DNA of 64,000 nucleotides, taken from Ziziphus jujuba (lineage: Eukaryota > Streptophyta > Magnoliopsida > Rosales > Rhamnaceae). The DNA lies in assembly GCF_031755915.1 (NCBI RefSeq), contig NC_083379.1, positions 38,820,001 through 38,884,000 on the forward strand, in the 5' to 3' direction. The notes beneath the pieces are model-generated. The model searched no databases, had not been told where the DNA came from, and saw only the letters and a list, made by a program, of their open reading frames with translations. Numbering within the stretch: the stretch's first letter is position 1; each line of letters begins with the position of its first letter. Made by a program: the position numbers and the translations under genes. Shown piece after piece: positions 49,699 to 61,379 of this stretch.

Positions 49699-51537
49699 AT
49701 CTCCAAACTGATAGGCATCATCTTCATCTTGATCAAAATCTAAATCTTCTTCTGATTCGTGATTAGCTTTTGGATTAACAGTCCGGTGTCTCTCGAGCAT
49801 CCTTTGGTATGCATCTACAAGGGCTGAATATAATGTTTTATAGTGAAATTAGGTGTAAATATTATTCCAGACATAAGAGAAACTATTGTGGATGTAAATC
49901 TTAGTATATTGATATTCTTTAGCCAAGAAGTATTTTTTAGAAATTCCTTCAAAACCAAAGTTATCTCCATAAATAGTTGATCTCCAATGTCGTAATTGTT
50001 TGGTGAAGGAGGCAGAACATCTACGGACTTCGTCATCAATTCGAAGGTGATTGTTGGCACGTTTTGATTTTTCAAAGGTAATGACATGCCGTGATGGTTC
50101 CCAACCATGAATCCATTCAGGAGAGGTTGAGGTGATATGTACAGCAACCTTCCCTTGCTTTAAAGGGCTGTAATGATGGGGTATGAAAAGGTAGGTGACA
50201 CCCATTTTTAATGTTTCAGGACAGGCTTGGGCTTGGTCTATGTGGAAAGAGATAATGGTACCAATTAGGCCCCACTCGAATAGCTTTTCCCATGTGATTA
50301 GTTGTCCCTTATGTTCAAAAGTATGAAAAGATTCAGCACATAATCCAACTCGGTGGACAGTAAAGCCAATCTCATGAGGACATCCCACATGATAAAGTAG
50401 AATCGTGGCAAGATCACATTTGTCACATTTTTTGTGGGAAGGTAAAAGAGCGGCTTCAGCATATATGTACATGCCTCAGGGACAAGTGTTTGGTTTTTCT
50501 ATAAAAGATATGAGCATTCTTTGGAAAAAACTATACTCCTCATAGAACTGTATCTTTTCTATTTGCCAAATTTTAGAAATAATTTCATTGGGTAGGCCAG
50601 CTTGTTATAATCATTGATTAGGATAGAAAAATATACAGACATGACACCAAGGTAAGGTGTGAGATTTGGTTTGAACTAGTGGATAATAAAGAGCACTACT
50701 GTTTTTGGAAAGAGTAGAACCTTCGTCATGTTTGGTCCTAGATGTAGTAGGGCTTTTTGTTTGTTTTGTGGCTAGACGAGTCCAATAATCTAATTCTTTT
50801 TGGAGGTGATTAGATTGGACACCTAAGACATCATTCCCATGCATTAAGATTTGAATTTGGTGTTCTAGACATTCTTTTTCATGCTTAAGTTGATTGACCT
50901 AGACTTGTAAAGGGTGATCTAAATATGGGTTTTGGAGAAGGTCAAATGGGTTCTATTGTGGGGCAACATGAGCATATTGATTATGTGGATTAACAAGAAC
51001 AGTGATTGGAGGAATGTGAGGTTGTTGCATCCTATGAGTTGGTCTAGAACTAGATTGATTAAAGTAATTTCTTTGGACAAAACGAAATGTTTTAGAGAAG
51101 TCGGGATCCATTCGTACCCATGGGTGAATAAAAGCTTGTGGGCCTAATTCACGGAAGGTGACTTCTAAGGCTTCTCATAAACTATAATATCCTCTATATT
51201 GGACATTGATTTGGCCAGCAATTTCATGGGCCACTTGGGACCAAGTTTTATAAAAGCCGCGGTTTTGACTGTTGAATATGACATAATGGGAAAAATACTG
51301 ACTATCAGGTTTTTGGTGAATTGATTGTAAATAAAAACAAAGGTTATCTAAGGCATTGATAAAATCAGATCTTTGATCTTCACTGTCAAAATGTGTGGCA
51401 TTCCATACAGAGTTGATCAAAGCTTGTTGGAGAACATCTAATTCAAATTGTGTTGGGAAATTTCTTTCCTCAACTTCGCCACTCCAAATTGGAACGGAAC
51501 TGTTGTTAATTATCATGTAACCAATGGATTGAAGCAT
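49699..51537 (-). pseudogene. Second viral ORF (viroplasmin-like segment), with stops
   Basis: Starts at an ATG at 51537. Its first part, to 51175, contains HYVIFNSQNRGFYKTW...YRGYYSL, which resembles the N-terminal domain of caulimovirus viroplasmin (shared with RNase H1 N-terminal domains). A TGA at 51175-51177 interrupts it, and homologous-looking sequence continues past that stop and past more stops near 50,964 and 50,905. A further open block at 49849-50472 has CDKC and HWRSTIYGDNFGFEGI, a segment I associate with the same family of plant viral insertions but cannot assign to a function. An acidic tail ends near 49,699. Confidence 0.6.
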
Positions 51538-52332
51538 TCTGTAATGAAAATGATTAGAGAAAATATATTTTGAAAACGTTTGAAAACATATGTATAAATA
51601 AATTTTGAATTGTTTTAAAATATGAGAAAGTAATAAGGAACTCGGAGAAAATAAGAGTGGAAGGAAATAAGAGGTAAAGGGAAAGAGACAAGGAAAAGAA
51701 GTAGAAGGAATATAATTGGCTTGGATTTGATTAATTGTTTTTGAAATTGATTGGTCTTGGAAGAGGTGAATATTAATTGATTGTTGTAAGAAATCGAATT
51801 TAACCTTTTCTCCTAAGGGATAACTGATTATTCCATCATTTTCTGTTGTGAATAAATATAACAAAGAAAGAAATGAAATTCTTAAAATTACTTGATCTGT
51901 TATGTTTCTAACAAGGACAAATGATGTTTTGAAGCAAATTTTATTATGACAAATATATGCGTGATTGATTTCGTATTGTAAATCCATTTTACTTCCCTTG
52001 GCAGAATTTAATCTTTCTTTAGCTTTTGTATAGTATTTACTAGGTATAAGGCCTTTTTGAACACAATATAAATCTGCACCTGAATCTAAAAGTGCAATTG
52101 TGGTGAATTGAAAATCTTTAATGATTATGGTGATCTTAATGTGCCATTTTCGAAGTTTGATTTTTTGAATTAAAGCTAAATAATTATCATAGGAAGATCC
52201 TTGTTCCTGTTCTTCAATTTGATTATGAATAAGTTTTTGAGGTTGTTTTTGAACAAATTGTAATTGATGTTTAATTAAGTGGTTTTCTAATTTTAATTCC
52301 TTAATTTCAGATTTAATGGTTTTTATTTCCAT
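51538..52332 (-). pseudogene. Viral aspartic protease region, followed by a missing RT
   Basis: Contains the retropepsin active-site motif LLDSGAD (codons for DSGAD at 52072-52086), followed by GLIPSKYY and the segment SFVLVRNITDQVIL, as in caulimovirid polyproteins. Near 51,700 the recognisable protein ends and low-complexity Ser/Phe/Leu codons lead straight to the next ORF. No RT motif (YIDD/YVDD) or RNase H motif follows. Confidence 0.7.
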
Positions 52333-52528
52333 TTGTAAATCTTAGACAGTTATCTGTTTAAATTTTGACTTATTAAATGTTTGTAAGGCTTCTATTAAAC
52401 AATTTTTTTGAGTACTTTTATTAAGTTGATTTGTTTCTTTGTAATTATCAATGATGATCTTTTTTGTATTTTTTCATGTATTCTATCCGTTCTTTGGGAT
52501 TATCTAATTTGCTAAGTATATCTTCATC

Positions 52529-53720
52529 TTAAGTGGAATTAGTTAAGACATTAATTGATTTATTACAATAAGTATCTAGACAACAGGCATCTAAACATCC
52601 TAAAGTAATATTAGGGTTATTTGTGTTGCTAGTTGATGTTGAATGATTAGTTGATTCATCAGAACTTGATTCAATATAAATGTTATTTTCACTATATTCA
52701 CTATCTGTGTTGTGAATTGCTAGGACATTGATTAAGTTTTGTTTTTGATATTTTGGAGTTTCTAATTGTTTGATTGTTTGTTTAACTTTACATTCATTAG
52801 TAAAATGACCAAATTTATTACATTTAAAATATTTGATTTTAGTTTTATCTTTTGAATTTTTTGTATGTTTCTTTGATTTGTAGAATTTATTAGAATTGGG
52901 TTTATTGAATTTATTGCCTTTGTAATAAGTTTTATGATTGGAATATTTATTGTTTCGGAAAGTTTTCCTATTTGATTTTTCTTTGATTTTATTTCTCCTA
53001 GAGGGTGCTATCGTAGATAGACCATATTGTTGACAAAAATTTACTAATTCGTATTTAGTTTTCCGTTTATTATTATTTAATTGATTTACTATTTTCATAT
53101 CAGTACACATTTTTAATCTTTCTTTTTTTATTATTGAAGCTATGTCTCCATAAGTTAATGAATCGTAATCTATGTGACTACTATAATTACTTAAAATATT
53201 TCTGATTTTTCTAGCAAATAATTGGGGTAATCCATTAATAAATTTTTCTTTCCAAAAGGGTTGATTATTGTCGTCTCTCATCATAATTCCGGTGGTAAAT
53301 GTTTGCACATACCAATCGAAATCACTAAGAGTTGGACAATGTAAATTAGCTAATTGACTATGAACTCTTTCTGTGACAGCAGTAGGGGTTCCTATAAAAT
53401 ATCTGATTATTATGGCTAACAAGGTATTGACTCCATCTGGGACACCTTGACCTATAATTTCATTAAATATTGGGAATCCTTCTTCGTCTAATGTGTAAAT
53501 GATTTCTGATTTAGATTGATTTGTTAAATATTTTTACCACCAGTGGTGTAACATACCGGTAAAATCCGTGACTAATAATTCAACAATTTCAGGTTAGGGA
53601 AGGTTTTGATTAGTAAAATAACTATTAGCAACCATGGACATATAATGTAATTTATTTAATATTTCTTGTTCTTTTAATTCATCAATATTCCATTCATATA
53701 ATTTATCGGAACTGACAGAG
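52529..53720 (-). pseudogene. Viral coat-protein region with degenerate zinc knuckle
   Basis: The open part is 52529-53533. It carries RYFIGTP, a FWKEKFINGLPQLFA segment, a long basic Lys/Asn-rich stretch, a zinc-knuckle remnant (YFKCNKFGHFTNEC) and a terminal GCLDACCLD, an order typical of caulimovirid coat proteins. The first Cys of the CCHC knuckle is Tyr. Two nonsense codons, at 53534-53536 and 53594-53596, cut the N-terminal part, which still shows EWNIDELKEQEILNKL. Confidence 0.7.
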
Positions 53721-54117
53721 AATTGATTTCTTTGATTTAATTCTTGGAATTATGGAGGTAGGGGTTTATTATTCCATTGTTTAAAAGTATTAAATCTTGG
53801 TTTTTGATTTTTAAGCCTATTAAGATAATTATCTAATGAGAATTGATTTGATTCTGTATCAGAAGAATTTTGATTTTTAATAGTAGCAAGATTAGAAGAG
53901 GAGGCTCCATTTTTGGATGTTGAAGTTTTTAATTGTAATTCTTTTAAGAATTGACTAAGTTGATTTGTTTTTGTTGGAAGGGTTGGAATTTTTGTAATAT
54001 CTAGAAATTTTATGAGGGGTGTGGTTTAGTTTCTTCTTTAGATGAATTATCAATTTTGGTTTCTATTTTATCTAATTGTTTGCCTACTGTAATAATACTT
54101 TGATTTATGTAATTATT

Positions 54118-54918
54118 CTATTCAATAACTTTTCTAATTTCATTAATTAAATCTTTACTTTCATGAGTGAAACTTTTAAATGGTGAGGTTATGATTTGGC
54201 TATTTAAATAAGAAATGATTATTTTTTCAACAGGAGAATGACTCGCTAGAACTGCTGATTGATCTGATTTAATCCATTTTTCTTTTGTTAAAGTTTTTAA
54301 ATTTTTTAATTGATAATAATATTTTTCAAGAAAATTGAAAAATTGTATATCAAATTTAAGTTGTAACATTAAAATTTTCCAGCTTTGCCAGATATGTTCT
54401 TTTTGTTCTCTAGTGTATGATTGTCTATATTTTATTAAGTTGTCATGAATTTTATTAGATATCATTTCTTGATTTAATTATTTCCAATTAGGTTTGAATG
54501 ATGTAGTTAGTGTGTTTAATTGGTGATATATGAAATTTGAAGCTGTAGAGGATTGAGTTGATTGAATATCTTTGTCACTGTAACGAGATTGACTAACATG
54601 TACAGTGTTGTGAATTGATTTTAATTTTAGATTTTTTATTTCATTTTCTAATCTTAATTTGTGTAATTGTTGTTCAACCATTTTAATATGTGATTCACTT
54701 TTAAATGAAGATAAAGACCAAGTTTTGCGATGATAAATTCCATTATGGGATACTAGAGGAATACTCCAATCATGATTGATTGTTTCATTAGAAGAAAAAC
54801 TATAATGTTTTTCATTGACTATGTCTGATATTTGATTTCTATTAAGTGATGATCTAGAACTAGTACTTAATCTAGAACTAGTAGAAGAATTAGATCTAAA
54901 TAATCTATCAATTTTCAA
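54118..54918 (-). pseudogene. N-terminal viral polyprotein region with one in-frame stop
   Basis: Begins at an ATG at 54918 with a Ser/Arg-rich start, then a predicted coiled segment (VEQQLHKLRLENEIKNLKLK). A single stop at 54478 interrupts it. The same frame reopens immediately and runs to a second stop at 54118. I see no clear 30K movement-protein motif. Its role is unknown; the position is that of the first part of the viral polyprotein. Confidence 0.55.
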
Positions 54919-55176
54919 AATTTAATTTTTAAAGCTTTATAAACTTAAATCTATTATTGCACATATCATTTCTTCTTCTTCCTAAACCTCTCAGATCAAC
55001 ATCCTCTCAGACATCTCCTAGAATTTATAGTTCAGACTTGTATTTATAGTTCAGCAAGGAATAAAAAAAGCAATATAGCAAGAGTAAATTGAATAAATAA
55101 ATATTCAAAAATTAAAGTAAAGAAATAAACAAATTAAGCTAAAAGAAAGTAACAAAATATAAATCGGAACACTTAT

Positions 55177-55189
55177 GGCTCTGATACCA
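55177..55189 (-). other. tRNA-iMet primer-binding site of the viral element
   Basis: The minus strand reads TGGTATCAGAGCCAT, the site complementary to the 3' end of initiator tRNA-Met used by caulimoviruses. It lies upstream of the first viral ORF (54918), as expected in the leader. Confidence 0.85.
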
Positions 55190-55200
55190 ACAAAGAAAAG

Positions 55201-55370
55201 AAGAGAGTGTTATAAAATATAAAGAAGGAAGAGTAGAGTATATAAATGTGCGAAAATAAATAGAAAAGGCAGTAAAACCAATTAAAAATAATTAATTAAA
55301 TAAAATAATTACCAGAAGAAAAAAGGGTGTGTTATAAAATATAAAGAAGGAAGAGCAGTGTAAATATTCT
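55201..55370 (-). repeat. Leader-end repeats of the viral element (5' side)
   Basis: GTTATAAAATATAAAGAAGG and the following GAAGAG occur at about 55208 and again at about 55330 (spacing 122 bp). Between them lies the 5' copy of the terminal repeat (about 55241-55310). Confidence 0.65.
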
Positions 55371-55371
55371 C

Positions 55372-55380
<9 letters not shown>

Positions 55381-55411
<31 letters not shown>

Positions 55412-55723
55412 TATGTAAAATTAGTAATGAAAGAATTTGGGTTACTTTCAAAAATAATAAACAAATAAATAACCTGATAAAAGGAAAAAAAAAAAAAAAA
55501 TTATAACCACCGTTTTTCAAGTGTTTCTCTGCATGTTGATGGTGAAAAAGTATACATACATGAGACATGAGAGAGTGTGGTGATTGGATGGAATGCTGCG
55601 GCTAACCTAAACGCCGTCGTACTAGATTCGCCCTCACACACAAAAAATTCCTTCAGCATCACAAACAAACGAAGCCTTTCACTTTCACAGACTCTCCGAG
55701 ACTGAGAGAGACATAAGAAGAAA

Positions 55724-55758
<35 letters not shown>

Positions 55759-55777
55759 TCCCCCACCTCCATCCCAA
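55381..55777. other. RTL2 promoter and 5' UTR
   Basis: A TA run and T/A runs mark the edge of the viral insertion (to about 55,500). GC-richer DNA then leads into the RTL2 5' UTR, which ends in an (AGA)n run at about 55,719-55,753. The virus therefore ends only about 400 bp upstream of the RTL2 start codon. Confidence 0.65.
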
Positions 55778-58700
55778 ATGGATGCCCAATTCAATTGGGA
55801 GTATTTGGGCCGAAGAAGCTTTGCACAGCCCAACGATGTGGTGTATCCATCGCCGGACATGGAGGTGTCGGTGCGGGCCGTGGAGAGGATATTAGGGTAT
55901 AGTTTCAAGAACAAGAGGCTTCTTGAGGAGGCACTCACTCACTCTTCCTGCTCCGATTCTCTTTCTAATTTCCAGCGCCTGGAGTTTGTCGGAGACGCCG
56001 CTATTGGACTCGCTATTAGTAACTACGTCTTCCTTGCTTACCCTCAGCTCGATCCCGGCCAGTTAACTTCTCTGCGCTCTGCTAATATTAGCACCGAGAA
56101 GCTCGCTCGTGTCGCTGTTCGCCATGGCCTCTATCCCTACGTTCGCCGCAATGTTGCCAATCTTGACGATAAGGTTCATCATTCCCTTTTTTTTTTTTTT
56201 TTGGGTATTTGATTTAAAATTTTCTTCTTTGAATGTAGGATAAATAACTTTTTGTTAAAAAGGTTGCATTTTTTATTTGTCATTCACCAAGAAAAATGGG
56301 TTTTTTCTTTTTTCTTTTTTAATTATTATTATTGTTATTTGATGTTTTTATAGGTTAGAGAGTTTGATAAAGCTGTGCGTGAAGAAGATGAAATGGTTGT
56401 ATATGGTGGATCGGTAAAAGCCCCAAAAATCCTTGCTGACATTGTGGAGTCTATAGCAGCTGCTGTTTATGTCGATGTCAATTTTGATCTGCAAAGATTA
56501 TGGGTGGTGTGTATTTAGGTTCTTTCTCCTGCCTTTTCTTCTTGTCTTTTTAGATGATTTCAAAATATTAGTTGGTTTTGTTTTCTGATTTTTCCATGAA
56601 TTTGGAAGATGAGAGTTCAAGGGTTCGTGTTGTTGCAATTGTTGTATACATTTTAGATCTTCAGGGGTCTTTTGGAGCCTATAATTACGTACGAGGACTT
56701 GCACAAGCAACCCCAACCGGTAAGAATGCTGTTCGAGCTCTGCCAGAAGCAGGGTAAGCATGTTGATATTAAGTATTGGAGAGACGGGTCAAAAAACATA
56801 GCCAGTGTTCATATCGATGGCAACTTCGTTGCCTCGGGTTCTGCTGAGAAAAAGGAGATTGCTAAGCTTAATGCTGCTAAGTTAGCTTTGCATAAGTTGC
56901 CACAAGCAATACCTGTTAAAGGTGAATTCTTTGAATATGTTGCTGGTGTTGATGGATGTTTCGAGATTGAAGGAGCAAAACACAAGTTACATGAAATTTG
57001 TCGAAAGAAGAAATGGACCAAACCGATTTACAAGTATGATTTCTTACTTTATCATCAACTAAAAGACTTGGAATGTGCCAATACTGTCTAAGTAAATATG
57101 AAATTAGGTTTCAATTGGTTAATTCTGTTATTTTCTTTTAACATTGTTTCAACATTTTTTAATTTCTGTAAGATAATATTACTCTTTATCTGACTTATTG
57201 TTATTGATGTGCACTTGGTATGTACTTCTAACTGGAATAACATTGACTTTCTTGTGTGTAATATTAGGTATGTGTGGGGGACGCAATTGGCATACTCAGA
57301 TGAACTAGAATACAGTGTAAAATTGTAAATTGTTGTTCTTGAATTAGCATGATGGAGCATGATGTCTTCAAAGGCTTTTGTTTAAAGGATAAACTCAGAT
57401 AAAACTAATAGTTCATTGTATGCAATATACTTGTTCTTGACACTTCATACTTGAGGCCTTACCCATATTCTGACATATGCTCCTTTTACTTTCAATATCA
57501 AACAGTTGAATTTATAGTAGTCATCCTTTAATGAAAAATCATTTAAAAAAATGTCGAATCAGCAATTGAAAAATGCAATTCAGCAGGTAGAACAATTAGA
57601 AAATCTACTCTTATCCGTAGTGTTATTTTATACGTAGTCTATGTGCATATAAAGATTGTTGGTTACTTGTGTTGAGTTACTAGTTTGGCAGATTTAGTAG
57701 ATCCTTAAATATATCAGTTGCCAGTTGTGGTATTGAAGCAATTATTTTGAGAAATGCTTTAGAGCGATGAATAGTACTTGTCTTCGTTGTAGACTTCATT
57801 TCTTCTAATTACTGGAATGGCTCATCTGTGTCTAAGGTTGTTGAGTAGTGTTTCTCTCTGACATATATATATATATATATATATGTATAAAATTTTGCTA
57901 TAAAACATGTGCTCAAATGCATTTTATAGCAGAATTGTACATATATCTACAGTCTTGCTCTCATATAACCCTTGTAAAGTTTTTCTACGTCCGGCGCAAC
58001 ATGTTGCCAGATATAGGAAATAATTTGCACAAATTATACATCCCCCAACATGTTGCAGGATGTGGAAAAACATTATATGCTATTGATAAGGTAAGCATGC
58101 TAGCTTACCGTAGCAAAATTATACATGTATATATATTTATATGTGTGTGTGTGTGTGTGTTTCATTTTCTAATCCTGGATAGCAGTGACTGCTGACTAGG
58201 AAGTTAGATAGAGAATAGTATTCCTCAAGATCCAGGGTTCGTATATATGTTTGGTCAGGTCAGGAGGAGAGTTACATTGGTTTCATCAATATGCTTTCCA
58301 AGAAATTATGGTTGGAGATTAAATCATCTCAAGGATTTGAGAGGCTAAGAGGTTAAGTTACATTTTTTAATTGTTGGTCGCTTTATTTGGTATGAGATAT
58401 GCCCAGAAATTTTCTGTTGGGGCATTGCCTGGCTCTCAATTATGTGTAATTCGGGCAAAATATCCCATGAATTACATGTAATTGGGCATCCAACAATGCC
58501 CAATAGATAAATATTGGGATATGCCTACCTTCTTTTTTCCCAAATCTGGGTTTGAAGACTTTTGATTAAGCAAATATCAATCACAAGATGGTGGTTCTTT
58601 GGTATTTCTTTGAAAGGCTTTCATCCCTAGTTTTCTTGCTTGTTTGCTATAGATTTAGGGAAACTTATTCTCATGTGGTTTTGTAACTTCAGACGATGCT

Positions 58701-59026
58701 TTTAAGTGCGATTTATGTACTTGACCAGACCATACCTAATTCTTTGTCCCTCATTTCTATTTTCATGCTTTGCCTTCTCTTTTTTATGGATATGCTTTTG
58801 TCCTTTCTTGTATAATATGGAACCCATGTATACTATTGCTATAAATTGCAGAATTGAAAACAATCCAGGTACTTCACATGAAAAAGGTTACGTATCATCA
58901 GTTCAAGTTGCAACTACAGAGAGTGTGCTCTTTATGATGGGAGATGAAAGGTCTAAAATAAAAAATGCGGAAAGTTCTGCAGCTTCCTTGATGATCAGTG
59001 CCTTGCAAGAATGTGGTTATTTATGA
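55778..59026 (+). CDS. RTL2: RTL2, RNase III-like protein 2 (366 aa)
   Basis: Four exons: 55778-56173, 56354-56506, 56657-57033 and 58852-59026. The third acceptor (TTTTAG before ATCTTCAGG) was chosen because it restores IFRGLLEP, as in Arabidopsis At3g20420. One RNase III domain (about 28-165) carries the signature FQRLEFVGDAAIGLAIS and the second acidic motif LADIVESIAAAVYVD, so the catalytic acidic residues look intact. Two double-stranded RNA-binding domains follow (about 195-270, with KLNAAKLALHKL, and about 290-366, ending ASLMISALQECGYL). In Arabidopsis RTL2 cleaves the 3' external transcribed spacer of pre-rRNA and modulates small-RNA precursors. Intron 3 is 1.8 kb. Confidence 0.92.
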
Positions 59027-59730
59027 TGTTGCTCCACTGACCTCAAGAATACGAGACATACACTCCTATGCCCACATTTGAAATCCATGAATGGGAGGAA
59101 TGCTTCATGGTTTTATGGGATTCTGTATTTCACCTTATAATTTCAAAAGTGATTAAACTGTAAAAACAGCCCTTCAATGTGGGAAATTGCTTTACCACTT
59201 ATGGATGCTTGCAAGATTAACCCGGTAACAGTTAAAAGAACTCAAAAGCTGGCTTTTCTTGTCAGACTGTATCAGCCATTTGATACTAGATGTAATTGGT
59301 GTTTGGTAGGAATGGTAAAAGCAATTTCAGTGTAGTCTTCTATGATTATTGTATATAATCGAGTTATTTTCGTTCCATTTCTTTTTTGTTATTTGTTTTT
59401 AGGCTCATGATTTCTGGAACATATTTTTCTACGAGAACTCTAAAATGTCCAGTGGAGAAGAGTTATTATGCAATGACCCTTCGGAAGCCAATTATGTATG
59501 GAGCTGATTATATTATTTCTTTTGCCTTCTGCCAACTTCCTATAAAGCTAATAATATTCTTTTTTTATGCATTGAAATTGCACAATATGTCACCCCAAAG
59601 AAAAGGAAGAGAAGGATGCTCTAGGATTGATTATATTGTTACCATGTTTATCAACTCTGGTTATTCTGCATTTCTTTTTACAATGAAATCCTGAATTTGT
59701 GTGACAGATACGATCTCCATCAATATTACT
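59027..59730. other. Convergent 3' flanks of RTL2 and the GT61 gene
   Basis: The two genes point towards each other here. The stretch should hold both 3' UTRs. I see no other gene. Confidence 0.65.
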
Positions 59731-61379
59731 TCATTTTAGAGGCTCATATCGGCCAAGAAGTTTCATTGCTTCAACAAGGGTTTCTCTGAACCTCGTCACG
59801 TTAATCTGCAAATTCTGCCCATGAACATACACATCCCTAGCAACATGATACCCCTTCAGGAATATAGACTCGGGATCTTTAATGACTGGATCATCTGGAC
59901 CATAGGTACTTGATAGTGAACTTTCCTCTGCTGTAATCTTGTATTCCAGATATTTTACCTCCATTTCAGTTGCTGGTCCTCCAAAGTAGTTAGTTGAAGC
60001 CCATTCCAGCCCCAGCGGCACCACTTGCACCATCACCGCTCCAGATGGCAAGAACACGGAGTTTGCAAGACCAGCACCATGAGCACCAACCATGACACTG
60101 CACGAGTTCACCAAGCTAGCAAACTTGTCTAAATTTGACATCCTGTTAGGTGTTGCGACGATGATTTGAAAGCCCAATTCTTTCATCATTTCCTTCATTT
60201 CCCTCTCATTTAAAAATCTTCTTGAGTTGGGACGAGATATAAGAATTAGCACTGGTTTTTCTGTATTGGGCACATCCCTATGCTTCAAGTCATATGTTTC
60301 TCTGAGGAAGTGTTTGAAGTCAAACATGGAATACCCTCCTGGAATTTCAGAATAGTTTAACGCTAGATTGTCATGGTACTTAAGCCCTACAATGGCGCCT
60401 GGAAAGCAATGTGCAGTTCCATTTTCTGCTGGATTTAGAACTTCAAAGCGAGACAACCGAGATAGAATTCGGTTATATTTGCTAACCCACCATGGTTTAA
60501 AATCAGTAATGACAAACCGTACATTGGATCCAAAATGGCGACAGGTGATGAACAAGGGGATGATGAGCTCATTTAATTCATGAAATATGTTCCCGGTGAA
60601 GCCACCAGAGGAGAAAACAACAGCCGGGACATTATGATTGAAATCGCAAGAAGGCAGATGAGTGTTTCCGTGAAGTATTTTCACCGGTGTGACATACTTC
60701 ATTGCAGTGGGGTCATCTTTCAAGGCATATGGCTGAACCATATGCTTGGCTTGGGTCTCAGTGGATGGAACATATATTGTTTGTTCATTATTGTCCACTA
60801 TAACTGGTTTATCGGCTATACATACTTCAGAATGGAAGTCAGAGTTGCATGAAAATCCAGTGGAGTCTAGACGAATTCGATCTTCTCCTGTATGTATAGT
60901 TGAAGAGGCACCTTACATGAATTGCACAAATCTTTGGTAGACACCTAAAACTCAATTACATATGAAAGCAAGTAAACCAATATCAAATGGAGAGCGCATA
61001 TAAGAGCAAACCTCTAACTAGTCTTCTCAGGAGAAACTTCTGGCCATCTTTCTCTTCAATTCCTCTGTCAACTATGCTGTTTTGGTTACCACCATTCCAA
61101 TTTGACAGTCTTTGCTTCCCTTCATTTTTCAGAAAAGCACAACAAATTAGCAACAACAGTTGGAAAAAACAGGAATTGAAATTGCCAAGTTGACCATATT
61201 ACTGGATTATAAATGCAACTGAATATATATTTACATGTATCAAATGGATTAATATACGAAGGGGAAAATGCTGCATAGAGCAGAGTAAAAGTAAGCAGGC
61301 AAAACACCAGGCTTTTGCACTCCTTCCCCATTTCCACCTTCAATCTGTCTTTTCCCGAGTTTTGTAGTTTATTAAACAT
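59731..61379 (-). CDS. GT61 family glycosyltransferase (469 aa)
   Basis: Three exons, complement 61235-61379, 61012-61119 and 59731-60887, in phase. A type II Golgi protein: a short cytosolic tail, an anchor at about residues 23-42 (KSLVFCLLTFTLLYAAFSP), a stem, then a catalytic domain. GT61 marks include VVFSSGGFTGNIFHELNE, FVITDFKPWWVSKY, LILISRPNSRRFLNE and VGAHGAGLANSVFLPSGAVM. Plant GT61 enzymes add xylose or arabinose to xylan or N-glycans (XAT, XYXT and XYLT groups). The substrate here cannot be told from sequence. A damaged paralogue follows at 62661-64000 in the same orientation, so the pair arose by tandem duplication. Confidence 0.9.

Larger units (their letters stand above)
49060..55380 (-). 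mobile_element. Degenerate caulimovirid-like endogenous pararetrovirus
   Basis: About 6.3 kb, minus strand, between CNOT9 and RTL2. In its own 5'-3' order it shows a leader with a tRNA-iMet primer-binding site (55177-55189), an N-terminal polyprotein region (54918-54118), a coat-protein region (about 53720-52529), an aspartic protease (from 52332), a second ORF with a viroplasmin-like segment (51537-49699), a 35S-like TATA region (49446-49455) and a second copy of leader-like sequence (about 49067-49135) that also occurs at about 55241-55310. No reverse transcriptase or RNase H is present. Several in-frame stops and frameshifts show it is not coding-competent. The protein types indicate Caulimoviridae; the genus (petuvirus- or florendovirus-like) is unresolved. 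An LTR retroelement is less likely because coat and viroplasmin-like regions are present and no integrase is seen. Confidence 0.8.

Noticed and set aside
51175..54918. Read-through or programmed frameshifting at the viral stops
   Set aside because: The stops are scattered and lack a consistent slippery or read-through context, so ordinary decay explains them.
56585..56670. RTL2 acceptor at the AG just before GGGTCTTTTG
   Set aside because: It leaves the wrong phase. The acceptor before ATCTTCAGG restores the conserved IFRGLLEP and a phase-0 junction.
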